A stretch of 39,169 nucleotides of DNA from Actinomycetota bacterium (GTDB lineage: Bacteria > Actinomycetota > Aquicultoria > Aquicultorales > Aquicultoraceae), in contig JACUUO010000009.1 in assembly GCA_014859275.1 (NCBI GenBank), positions 1 through 39,169 on the forward strand, written 5' to 3'. Positions within the stretch are counted from its first letter, which is position 1; each line of letters opens with the position of its first letter. The notes beneath the pieces are model-generated. The model made no database searches. It saw only the letters and a list, made by a program, of their open reading frames with translations, and had not been told where the DNA came from. Of this stretch, positions 1-7,005 are shown piece after piece. Position numbers and translations under genes: made by a program.

Positions 1-1083
1 GCACGTCCTCGGCTCTGTTTTATCCTCACCCGGAAGCTCATCGGCAAAACCGGTGCCCACCCCCACAGCAGCGCTAGTTGCTCCCAGTAGAAAATCACGC
101 AGGTCGTAGGAGACGGGGCAGCTTCGAATACAGCGCCCGCACCCCACACAATCGATATCCCCGTATTTCTCGGGGTAGTAGCTGAACTTGTGAAGCATCC
201 TCTGGCGCATGCGCTTCCAGTGAAACTCCCTCGGATTGTGACCGCCTGCCGCCCTGTTATACTGGAAGAACATGCAGGAATCCCACATGCGATAGCGATC
301 ACCAGACTTAAAATTGCCCTCATCGCGTACCTCAAAGCAGTAGCAGGTTGGGCACAAAAATGTGCACGCACCGCAGCTCAGGCACTTATCAGACAGTCTC
401 TGCCAGAATGCCTCATCAGTAAACAGGTTATCCAATGCTTTGGCCACTGGAATATTGAGCTTGGGCATTGCAGATGCAACCTCATCAGTTATACGTGTGG
501 CCGCGGTCTCGTCGTCGGCAGAAGCATCGCTTAACAGGCCATCAGCCGCCCTCAGCAGCTCTTCGCCTACCGGTGATAGGGCCTCAACTAAAAAGCGACC
601 GTCCAGATTCATCATCCAGATATCGCCGACCTTATCTGCTGAAGAGCCACCAACAGACGTACAGAAACAGGTGCGAGATGCCTTATTGCAGGCTAGCGTA
701 ATAAGTGCGGTCTGCTTCCTGCGCTCCGCGTACGTATGCTCCGGCATATCTGAATGAACGAATACCTTATCGGTTAACTCAAAGGATCGAGAATCGCAGG
801 GGCGGATACCGAAGATGACCTTTCGCGTCTCATCTTTCGGGGCACCCTTAATCACCATATCGTTCTCATCCTGCTCATACGAGAGGATTTTCTCGACTTG
901 CTTGAATACCAGACCCTTAGGGGACACATCCGTTCTGATATCAAGCGCGGGCATCTCTCCCGCCTTGATTTGCTTAAACGATGAGGCGCCTTCACCCTCC
1001 ATTGGAGCAAAGACCTCATGGGTAGCGACTAACCGATCTATCCAGGCTGATAGATTACCAGCTGGCAATATCTTAGTGACCAC
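1..1083 (-). CDS. AsrA/HydB-like 4Fe-4S dicluster subunit of Hdr cluster (partial at left edge)
   Basis: The reading frame is open from a GTG at 1083 to the window edge (361 codons), so the stop lies outside. The product resembles the beta subunit of sulfhydrogenase and anaerobic sulfite reductase subunit A: an N-terminal domain with GIRPCDSR (residues 92-99), then two cysteine clusters, CLSCGACTFLCP (234-245) and CVGCGRCIRSCP (312-323), for two 4Fe-4S clusters. A good ribosome site, AAGGAGG, lies 9 bases before the GTG, and the start overlaps the previous gene by 11 bases, so the two are translationally coupled. In Hdr-Flx clusters such a protein passes electrons between an FAD/NAD(P)H subunit and HdrA. 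That flavin subunit would be the next gene, beyond the edge. The family is clear; the exact electron donor is inferred. Confidence 0.88.
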   Translation of the reverse strand, partial: MVTKILPAGNLSAWIDRLVATHEVFAPMEGEGASSFKQIKAGEMPALDIRTDVSPKGLVFKQVEKILSYEQDENDMVIKGAPKDETRKVIFGIRPCDSRSFELTDKVFVHSDMPEHTYAERRKQTALITLACNKASRTCFCTSVGGSSADKVGDIWMMNLDGRFLVEALSPVGEELLRAADGLLSDASADDETAATRITDEVASAMPKLNIPVAKALDNLFTDEAFWQRLSDKCLSCGACTFLCPTCYCFEVRDEGNFKSGDRYRMWDSCMFFQYNRAAGGHNPREFHWKRMRQRMLHKFSYYPEKYGDIDCVGCGRCIRSCPVSYDLRDFLLGATSAAVGVGTGFADELPGEDKTEPRTC

Positions 1084-2017
1084 TCTCTAGCTCCTCCTTA
1101 CGGAAGGTCTCCAGCGGCGGGCGCTCATCCACCTTTTCCCCCACATTGAAGTTGAATAGTTTCTTTACCGCCTTGCCTACCTGCTCGTGAAGAAGCGTTA
1201 GCGGAATCCCCACAGGACAGGCTCGCTCGCATGCTCCACACTCGATGCAGCGACCAGCAACATGCATCGCCCGCTGGGCATGAAACATCAATGCCTCTTG
1301 AGCATCAAGTCTCGGCCCGGTCCACCTCTCCCGAAGCGCCTGGACCGCACAGTTATCCCGGCAGTAGCAGGCTGGACAGGCCTCCCGGCACGCGTAACAG
1401 CGGATACAGCGATCGAATTCTTTACTCCAAAACCCCCGCCACCAGGCGGCACCGGCATCTTCCGGAACTACCGATCTTGCCTCGCCGACTACCGGCTGGA
1501 CAGGCTCACCCACCATAACATCGCTGAAGACATTGTTTTGTTGGTTGCAAGACATACATCGATCTAAAGCAACCTCGGCAAATGATACCTGTTTAGCTTC
1601 TCCATCAATTTCAACTACTATGTTATCGCCCTCGAGACAGGCCGCTGTCGCATCATCTATCGACCCAACAGCAGCTTCAAGTTTGACCGGATCTACGATA
1701 CCCTGGCAGGCAACGCCGATTATGTAGAGGTTATCGCGGCTAATCTTGCCCTCGGCTAAAAGGGCGACGATTGAGCCGGCATCGCAGGGCTTGGCGATGA
1801 TTGCGGTCTTCTCGCTTATCCTCGGCAGGTATACCGATAAGTTATTAAAGCAGAACGGATTAAAAATAAGCTTTTCCGCGGTTTCCCCATCGCGGGCAAA
1901 GACCGGCGTGGCCTTGGTCGAATTCCATCCTGGACCCCAACCTATTATAATGCTTACCTCCCCTTCTTCAAGGAGCTCTATGGCCTTTGCGCGCAGTTGT
2001 AGTTCAAGCTTATCCAT
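1073..2017 (-). CDS. 4Fe-4S dicluster protein of Hdr cluster (FlxB/FrhB-like)
   Basis: A 314-residue soluble iron-sulfur protein. The N-terminal half carries AKPCDAGS (residues 75-82) and CMSCNQQNN (154-162), as in FrhB/FdhB-like proteins. The C-terminal half has two ferredoxin-type clusters, CIRCYACREACP (204-215) followed by CYC, and CIECGACERACP (257-268). It starts 3 bases after the mvhD stop codon and overlaps the next gene by 11 bases, so it belongs to the hdr operon. Its position between mvhD and the AsrA-like subunit matches the iron-sulfur proteins of Hdr-Flx modules, which connect a flavin dehydrogenase to heterodisulfide reductase. Membership of an electron-transfer complex is well supported. 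Whether the partner is NADH, NADPH, F420 or formate cannot be decided from this window. Confidence 0.85.
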   Translation of the reverse strand: MDKLELQLRAKAIELLEEGEVSIIIGWGPGWNSTKATPVFARDGETAEKLIFNPFCFNNLSVYLPRISEKTAIIAKPCDAGSIVALLAEGKISRDNLYIIGVACQGIVDPVKLEAAVGSIDDATAACLEGDNIVVEIDGEAKQVSFAEVALDRCMSCNQQNNVFSDVMVGEPVQPVVGEARSVVPEDAGAAWWRGFWSKEFDRCIRCYACREACPACYCRDNCAVQALRERWTGPRLDAQEALMFHAQRAMHVAGRCIECGACERACPVGIPLTLLHEQVGKAVKKLFNFNVGEKVDERPPLETFRKEELESGH

Positions 2018-2019
2018 AC

Positions 2020-2496
2020 TTATGCCTCAACCCTCTCTTCCGCCTTCTCTATCTCAGCAACAACTGATGGATTGAGGTTTGAGAAGACCGAAGGATTAAA
2101 TTTGCCGAGTTTCTGCAACGTCTCAATGAAGTCTTCGACCTCATCTTTTAGCTCTTTACCCTCTGAGGCAGCTATCCAGGTATACCTAAATCTCTCCGGC
2201 TCAATGCCTAACACCGGCAGTATTTCGTTGAACAGTGCCAGGCGCCGCCTGGCATAGTAATTGCCCTCTCGGTAGTGGCAATCACCCGGGTGTCAGCCGG
2301 AGACCATGACCCCGTCTGCTCCTTCAAGTAATGCCTTAAGGGCAAATAAGGGATCCATTCGACCGGTGCAAGGAATTCTTGCTATCCTTAGATCCGCCGG
2401 ATAGGTCAGGCGCAAATTTCCTGCCAGATCCGCCCCGGCATAGCTGCACCAGTTACAGAAAAATCCGATTATTTTGAATTTTGGATTCTCTACCAC
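2020..2496 (-). CDS. mvhD: MvhD/FlxD-like 2Fe-2S delta subunit, predicted selenoprotein (Sec68)
   Basis: The frame 2496-2020 encodes 158 residues, interrupted only by TGA at 2295-2293. Upstream reads FFCNWCSYAGADLAG and ends GADGVMVSG; downstream continues without a gap as HPGDCHYREGNYYARRR, then GIEPERF and WIAASEG. The TGA therefore sits exactly on the first Cys of the family motif GCHPGDCHY. The methanogen homologue VhuD is a known selenoprotein at this family's Cys/Sec position, so this is read as Sec68 rather than a frameshift or nonsense mutation. The protein (F420-non-reducing hydrogenase delta-subunit family) binds a 2Fe-2S cluster and relays electrons into HdrA. Its start overlaps the hdrA stop by 7 bases. 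Ordinary annotation would split it into two fragments, 2496-2293 and 2214-2020. Confidence 0.88.
2236..2282 (-). promoter_or_regulatory. Hairpins downstream of mvhD TGA, SECIS candidate
   Basis: Two hairpins follow the mvhD TGA on the minus strand. The first pairs ATTGCC (2282-2277) with GGCAAT (2265-2260), and its 11-base loop starts 17 bases after the TGA, inside the spacing expected for bacterial SECIS elements. The second is a near-perfect palindrome at 2254-2236 (TGCCAGGC/GCCTGGCA), but its loop is too far from the TGA. Neither has the usual GGU-like loop, so the assignment is weak; the protein alignment, not this structure, is the main evidence for Sec. Confidence 0.3.
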
Positions 2497-4505
2497 TGTA
2501 ATACCGCCTCTATCGATCGTAGTATCTGCTCATCTGTCTGGCCCTTGAGCTGGGCTGCACCCGGTCGACATGCTGCCGAGCAAGTGCCGCATCCCTGGCA
2601 CATAGCCTCGTTAACTTTAGCAAACTTCTTTCCTCTGAACTCTTCCATGGTTATAGCTGAATACGGGCAGACGCTCACGCAGGCGCCACATGCCGCACAC
2701 TTGAGTGGGTCGATCTCAGCCACCATCGGATCACTCATCAAAATATCGTTCGAGAACAACACACCGACCTTGGCAGCAACTGCACCAGCAGTGGCTACAG
2801 CATCGGGGATATCGCGCGGGGAGAGACAGGCCCCGCAGGCAAATACACCTTCACGCGGAACCTCAACCGGCCTTAGCTTCGGATGAACCTCGCTGATAAA
2901 GCCGTGGTTATCGGTTGTGATACCAATTGTGTTAGCAAGCTCGACACTATCTTCGCGTGCTATTGAGCCAGTTGCCAAAACGACCAGGTCTACATCGTCC
3001 ATCTCAACCGGCATGCCAACCAGCGTATCGGCAGCCTTTAGGACCATATGGCCGTTGCTCTCGTAAATGCGCGATACCCGGCCGCGCACATAATTGGCGC
3101 CGTACTCGCGCTGGGCTCTTAAAACGAACTCCTCATAGCCCTTTCCAGCCGCCCTGATGTCCATATAGAAGACGTATATCTCTGCATCCGGCAACTTCTC
3201 CCTCACGAGAATCGCCTGTTTGGCGGTGTACATGCAGCAGATGCGGGAGCAATACGGCACCCCTTTCGCCTCGTCACGGGAGCCGACGCACTGTATAAAG
3301 ACAACCCGCTTAGGTTTCTCGCCGTTTGACGGGCGCACTATCTTTCCTTCGGTCGGGCCGGAGGAGTTAACTATGCGCTCAAAATCAAGCGCCGTGATAA
3401 CATCGGGTATCTTCCCCGCTCCGTACTCGCCGTACTTGCTATGATCAAACAGATTGAAGCCTGTGGCAAGTACGATAGCGCCGAATTTTTCACTGATCAG
3501 TTCATCCTGCTGATTGAAATCGACCGCCCCTTGAGTGCAGACTTTAGCGCAGACGCCGCACTTCCGCTTCGGTTTCTTTTCCCCCTCTTTAACCTCTACC
3601 TTATCAGGATCCGGCGATAGTAGATACCGGCAGTACTCTTTATCAATTACCGGCACTTTCGGAACCGCCTGGGCAAATGGTACGTAGATTGCCCCACGCG
3701 GCGCCCTGCCGTTCTCAAACTCGTTCGGTATTTTTTTCTTCAACGGGCACTTGCCCATGCACTCCAAGCATCCAGTACATATTCTCTCGTCAACAAAGCG
3801 CGCCTTTTTCCTTATGATAACGTTAAAATTTCCGACATACCCATTGACGTTTTCAACCTCAGAATAGGTCAAGAGCCTGATATTCGGGTGCTGGGCGACA
3901 TCAACCATTCTCGGCGATAATATACAGGCCGAGCAGTCCAGCGTTGGGAAGGTTTTATCAAGCTGTGCCATTCGCCCACCGATTGAGGGCTCACGCTCTA
4001 CCATGACCACCTCGTAACCCATATCAGCAATATCAAGCGCAGCTTGAATCCCGGCAATGCCTCCCCCTATAACAAGCGCTCTTTTCTCTACAGGCACTTG
4101 GCCCGGTGTAAGTGGCTTAGCAAATGATACCTTGCCAACAGCCGCTTTAACTAAATCCATCGCTTTCTTGGTGGCCTCATCCTTGTCAGCCGTAACCCAG
4201 GAGACATGCTCGCGCAAGTTTGCGATCTCCAGCATATACGAGTTCAGGCCCGCCTGCTGGACAGTCTTTCTAAACGTATTCTCATGCATCTTAGGAGAGC
4301 AGGATCCAATAACCACGCGATCCAACCGGTTCTCCTTTATCGCATCGATAATCACCTTCTGCCCCGCCTCAGAGCACGAGTACTTCTGATGGCTTGAATA
4401 GACAACGCCAGGTATGTTGATAGCGGCTTCAGAAACGGCCTCTACATCAACTTTACCGGCAATATTCGCACCGCAATGACAGATAAATACGCCAACCCTT
4501 GCCAT
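2490..4505 (-). CDS. hdrA: Heterodisulfide reductase subunit A, FAD/4Fe-4S (bifurcating core)
   Basis: This 671-residue protein has the full HdrA architecture. It opens with VGVFICHCG, then a Rossmann FAD site VIGGGIAGIQ (145-154), the HdrA signature TLDCSACILSP (188-198), a ferredoxin cluster CTGCLECMGKCP (243-254), further Cys in CGVCAKVC, and two C-terminal 4Fe-4S sites, CAACGACVSVCP and CQGCGTCSAACRP. HdrA carries the FAD thought to bifurcate electrons between ferredoxin and a heterodisulfide-like acceptor through HdrBC. It lies between hdrB (1 base gap) and mvhD (7-base overlap). The signature cysteines here are ordinary Cys, with no TGA, unlike the Sec-containing HdrA of some methanogens. 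Length and domains are normal for the family. Confidence 0.95.
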   Translation of the reverse strand: MARVGVFICHCGANIAGKVDVEAVSEAAINIPGVVYSSHQKYSCSEAGQKVIIDAIKENRLDRVVIGSCSPKMHENTFRKTVQQAGLNSYMLEIANLREHVSWVTADKDEATKKAMDLVKAAVGKVSFAKPLTPGQVPVEKRALVIGGGIAGIQAALDIADMGYEVVMVEREPSIGGRMAQLDKTFPTLDCSACILSPRMVDVAQHPNIRLLTYSEVENVNGYVGNFNVIIRKKARFVDERICTGCLECMGKCPLKKKIPNEFENGRAPRGAIYVPFAQAVPKVPVIDKEYCRYLLSPDPDKVEVKEGEKKPKRKCGVCAKVCTQGAVDFNQQDELISEKFGAIVLATGFNLFDHSKYGEYGAGKIPDVITALDFERIVNSSGPTEGKIVRPSNGEKPKRVVFIQCVGSRDEAKGVPYCSRICCMYTAKQAILVREKLPDAEIYVFYMDIRAAGKGYEEFVLRAQREYGANYVRGRVSRIYESNGHMVLKAADTLVGMPVEMDDVDLVVLATGSIAREDSVELANTIGITTDNHGFISEVHPKLRPVEVPREGVFACGACLSPRDIPDAVATAGAVAAKVGVLFSNDILMSDPMVAEIDPLKCAACGACVSVCPYSAITMEEFRGKKFAKVNEAMCQGCGTCSAACRPGAAQLKGQTDEQILRSIEAVLQW

Positions 4506-4506
4506 A

Positions 4507-5382
4507 CTAACCGACTTCCTTTGCTTCTTGCTGCCGTTTATTAATAAGCCTCACTATATTGCCGCTTAAACCAAGCTGTTGGCCATCAATGTTCATGGCG
4601 GCACCCATGAGCTGGGTGAAGTATAAAACAGGAATCTCGCGCTTTAAACCATAGTTTTGCTTCATATGCGGCTGGCGCATGGCCAGGTTCTGCTGGCATA
4701 AGGGACATGCCGTCACAACAGCATCCGCATTGGCTTCTATGGCTGCATTTAATACATCGCGCACGAGATTCAAGGTCATATCTTTGTTGACAAATATATA
4801 CGCGTTGCCACAGCACTCAGTCTTATGCGACCAGTCGACCGGCGCTGCACCAACCGCCACCATAATCCTCTCCATCGAGCTAGGATTCTCAGGGTCATCA
4901 AACTGGGCGATCTTTGGAGGACGCACCAGCAGACAACCATAGTAAGCTGCAACCTTTAAACCGGTAAGCGGGCTCTGAACCTTACCATCAATAAGGCCTT
5001 CCTCAACCGCTCGATAGGTTGCCTCCACGGCGGAGATCACGCTCACGCTTCCGGGTAGGTACTCGAGACCGGCCTCAATCAGAGTGCTCCGTATGGGACC
5101 CTCATGTTCGAGCTTGATGATTGCTTCCTTTAGGCTTATCGAGCAAAAAGCGCACGGGGCGACGATATCGCCTATGTCGCTGGCAAGAACCAGGTTTCGA
5201 CCAGCGATTGCCGTTGCCACATCCTTATCTACCTTGTGTACTTGCGAAGACCCGCAACACGACCAGTCGGGTATCTCCTTAAGTCCGACGCCGATCTTAT
5301 CGAAAACCGCGCGGAAGGATGTATCAAATTCTTTAGCGCTCGCTTCAAGCGAGCAACCAGGGAAATAAGCATAGGCTGGCAC
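4507..5382 (-). CDS. hdrB: Heterodisulfide reductase subunit B (CCG domains)
   Basis: The 291-residue product has two CCG (DUF224) domains. The first contains YFPGCSLEA near the N terminus, SCCGSS and CAFCSISL. The second contains YYGCLLVRP, the ECCGNA motif and CPLCQQNL. In methanogen HdrB these cysteines hold non-cubane 4Fe-4S clusters that split the CoM-S-S-CoB disulfide. A bacterium without those cofactors would use another disulfide or a DsrC-like partner, which is an inference. The start codon ATG overlaps the last base of the hdrC stop, and the gene ends 1 base before hdrA, so hdrCBA are tightly coupled. Confidence 0.95.
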   Translation of the reverse strand: MPAYAYFPGCSLEASAKEFDTSFRAVFDKIGVGLKEIPDWSCCGSSQVHKVDKDVATAIAGRNLVLASDIGDIVAPCAFCSISLKEAIIKLEHEGPIRSTLIEAGLEYLPGSVSVISAVEATYRAVEEGLIDGKVQSPLTGLKVAAYYGCLLVRPPKIAQFDDPENPSSMERIMVAVGAAPVDWSHKTECCGNAYIFVNKDMTLNLVRDVLNAAIEANADAVVTACPLCQQNLAMRQPHMKQNYGLKREIPVLYFTQLMGAAMNIDGQQLGLSGNIVRLINKRQQEAKEVG

Positions 5383-5903
5383 TACTTATCCCCCTTTTTC
5401 TTACTATCGAATAGCTTTTGGAAGTTATTTAAATCCTTGATCTTGTGGCCGAAAAGCGGAAACTTACCTTTAAGAAACATCGGTATGCCGATATCAAGAT
5501 CGCCGAGGTAATCGCGGCTTGCCATCTTCATCGCTACGACAAGGCTCAATTCATGTACACGACCGTTATTTTTAACCGATTCGACGAACTTCTCGCGCAA
5601 GGTTGCCGCCACTTTATCCGCGACCAAACCCTCGCGCCTGGAGATTTGAGATAGAGCTCCGCAGACTCGTGCAACATCGATATTATTTGGGCAGCGGGTA
5701 TAGCACGTTCCGCAAGAAGCACAATTCCAGATCATCTTCGACCCCAGCACCTTCTTGCTGCCCCACTGTGCCATACGCATTACAACATGCGGAGGAATAT
5801 CTTGATACGGCGCTACTGGACAGCCAGCGCTGCATTTACCGCAGAGATAACATGCATCGAGCTTCTGCCCAGATAGCCTTTCAATCTCTTTCTTTAAATC
5901 CAT
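5382..5903 (-). CDS. hdrC: Heterodisulfide reductase subunit C (4Fe-4S)
   Basis: Small iron-sulfur subunit of 173 residues with two 4Fe-4S sites, CYLCGKCSAGCP (residues 18-29) and CASCGTCYTRCP, typical of HdrC/GlpC ferredoxin domains that pass electrons from HdrA to HdrB. I chose the ATG at 5903 because GAGG lies 9 bases upstream and the family sequence starts there (MDLKKEIERL). A TTG at 5936 would add 11 residues without clear homology. It is the first gene of the hdr operon; a promoter 75-100 bases upstream reads in from the end of a MITE-like repeat. Confidence 0.92.
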   Translation of the reverse strand: MDLKKEIERLSGQKLDACYLCGKCSAGCPVAPYQDIPPHVVMRMAQWGSKKVLGSKMIWNCASCGTCYTRCPNNIDVARVCGALSQISRREGLVADKVAATLREKFVESVKNNGRVHELSLVVAMKMASRDYLGDLDIGIPMFLKGKFPLFGHKIKDLNNFQKLFDSKKKGDK

Positions 5904-5975
5904 ATCAATGGACCTCAGCTGCACGGATGCACCCAAATCAATGACCTTCTTTCCGCTTGAAATTCATAGAAGCCA

Positions 5976-6003
5976 ATATTATCTCGCCCTACTACTCTGT
6001 CAA
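5976..6003 (-). promoter_or_regulatory. Sigma-70-type promoter of hdr operon
   Basis: On the minus strand TTGACA (6003-5998) is followed, after 16 bases, by TAATAT (5981-5976). Transcription would start near 5969, about 66 bases before the hdrC ATG. The -35 box lies inside the terminal inverted repeat of the palindromic element at 5992-6144, while the -10 box lies just outside it. Confidence 0.6.
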
Positions 6004-6144
6004 GCATGAGTTGATAGGAACTTGTCGTTGCGAGCGACCGAAGGGAGCGTGGCAATCTCAACTGCTACTTTATGCCATAGTCTGAGATTCTTCGGTCGCT
6101 TTACTCCCTCAGAATGACAATCCATAGTATGTGTGACAGAGTAC
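5992..6144. repeat. MITE-like imperfect palindrome (TACTCTGTCA ends)
   Basis: The two halves are imperfect inverted repeats. The left half begins TACTCTGTCA and contains TTGTCGTTGCGAGCGACC; the right half, read in reverse, begins TACTCTGTCA and contains TTGTCATTCTGAGG and GCGACCGAAG. Both halves meet at AATCTCA/TGAGATT. The core resembles the GTCATTGCGAGCGA...AATCTC repeats scattered in many bacterial genomes. There is no coding capacity; the whole unit could fold into one long hairpin. A partial copy of the end occurs at 38981-39008. The next 180 bases, to 6326, hold no gene that I can see. Confidence 0.7.
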
Positions 6145-6326
6145 TAGTTAGACCGCCCTAGTTAGATAGAGGTATCACTCATTGAAATCGACCTCGGTAC
6201 CGGCACGGAATTAAAGAGCAGTAGGGAAGACAGGAGGCCGAAACGATAAAGGAAGGATTGAGCTGCCTTAAAACCCCAGTATAAAAAGAAACCTGGCCTC
6301 TTTATCATAACTCTGTAAAGCTACAA

Positions 6327-6683
6327 CTATGCGGTCGCTTCTGCTTCCTTTGACGCTTCTTCCTTCGCCGCCTTGGCCTTAGGAACCCTAATATCCTCAA
6401 TCTTAATCTTCGTCAGGTATGACCGATGACCGAATTTGCGACGGTAATTCTTCTTAGGCTTATACTTAAAGACGATGATCTTATCGCCCCTGAAGTGCTC
6501 GACGATAGAGGCGATAACCTTTGCCTTATCCAGATTATCGACCAAGACGCGGTCATCACGAACCATCACCACATCGGTGATATCGAACTTATCACCTGGG
6601 CTACCCTTGATTTGGTCAACGACTATCTGATCGCCCTTGCTTACCTTATATTGTTTTCCGTCGTATTTGATGATGGCATACAC
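6327..6683 (-). CDS. rplU: Ribosomal protein L21 (bL21)
   Basis: The 118-residue product matches bL21 from MYAIIKYDGKQYKV to the conserved KKNYRRKFGHRSYLT stretch near the C terminus, where L21 contacts 23S rRNA. It is slightly longer than the usual ~103 residues because of an Ala/Glu/Lys-rich tail. The start is GTG at 6683, with AAGGAGGG just upstream. It has its own strong promoter (6712-6740). The usual partners rpmA (L27) and obg do not follow: downstream come only the palindromic repeat and the hdr operon. L27 must therefore be encoded elsewhere. Confidence 0.96.
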   Translation of the reverse strand: MYAIIKYDGKQYKVSKGDQIVVDQIKGSPGDKFDITDVVMVRDDRVLVDNLDKAKVIASIVEHFRGDKIIVFKYKPKKNYRRKFGHRSYLTKIKIEDIRVPKAKAAKEEASKEAEATA

Positions 6684-6711
6684 GGCAATCCCTCCTTAGC
6701 AACGAGTTTTC

Positions 6712-6740
6712 ATGCTAACATACAAGCGAGCAACTGTCAA
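6712..6740 (-). promoter_or_regulatory. Extended -10 promoter of rplU
   Basis: Minus-strand TTGACA (6740-6735), 17-base spacer, TAGCAT (6717-6712), preceded by TGT as in an extended -10. The start point near 6705 leaves a leader of only about 20 bases before the GTG, so there is no room for an L21 autoregulatory leader. Confidence 0.75.
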
Positions 6741-6836
6741 TACACTACAGTTGTCGTTTCGTGCCAATTATTGAATTTGAGTTGGCTTGCTTGCTTACTA
6801 TTAAGTCTGGTCTAAAGCATACCTCTAACGGAAAAA

Positions 6837-6885
6837 GCGAGCGATGTCGCGCGCCAGCGGAAAGGATTTGCGCGACATCGCTCGC
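6837..6885 (-). terminator. Strong intrinsic terminator of the radC-rng operon
   Basis: A perfect 16-base-pair stem (6885-6870 with 6852-6837, core GCGAGCGATGTCGCGC) with a 17-base loop, followed on the minus strand by TTTTT. It lies downstream of rng and upstream of the rplU promoter, so it separates the two units. The bases between it and rng contain two direct copies of TACCCCTACACTGAG (about 6899-6930). Confidence 0.8.
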
Positions 6886-7005
6886 ATGCTCCTCAATTAT
6901 ACCCCTACACTGAGATACCCCTACACTGAGTAGAGGGATAGGATTCTAGGCATATCCACTACAATCTCTGTATAAATTGAATAATAATCCATACGATATC
7001 CATAC

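Noticed and set aside
1-1090. Plus-strand ORFs at 190-534, 362-757 and 815-1090
   Set aside because: Shadows of the minus-strand iron-sulfur gene, whose frame is fully open and has clear motifs.
2214-2496. mvhD as two separate genes or a frameshifted gene
   Set aside because: Both pieces share one frame and the intervening codons encode the conserved GxHPGDCHY motif.
6837-6885. Autoregulatory leader of rplU
   Set aside because: The rplU promoter lies between this hairpin and the gene, so the hairpin is not in the rplU transcript; it fits a terminator for rng.
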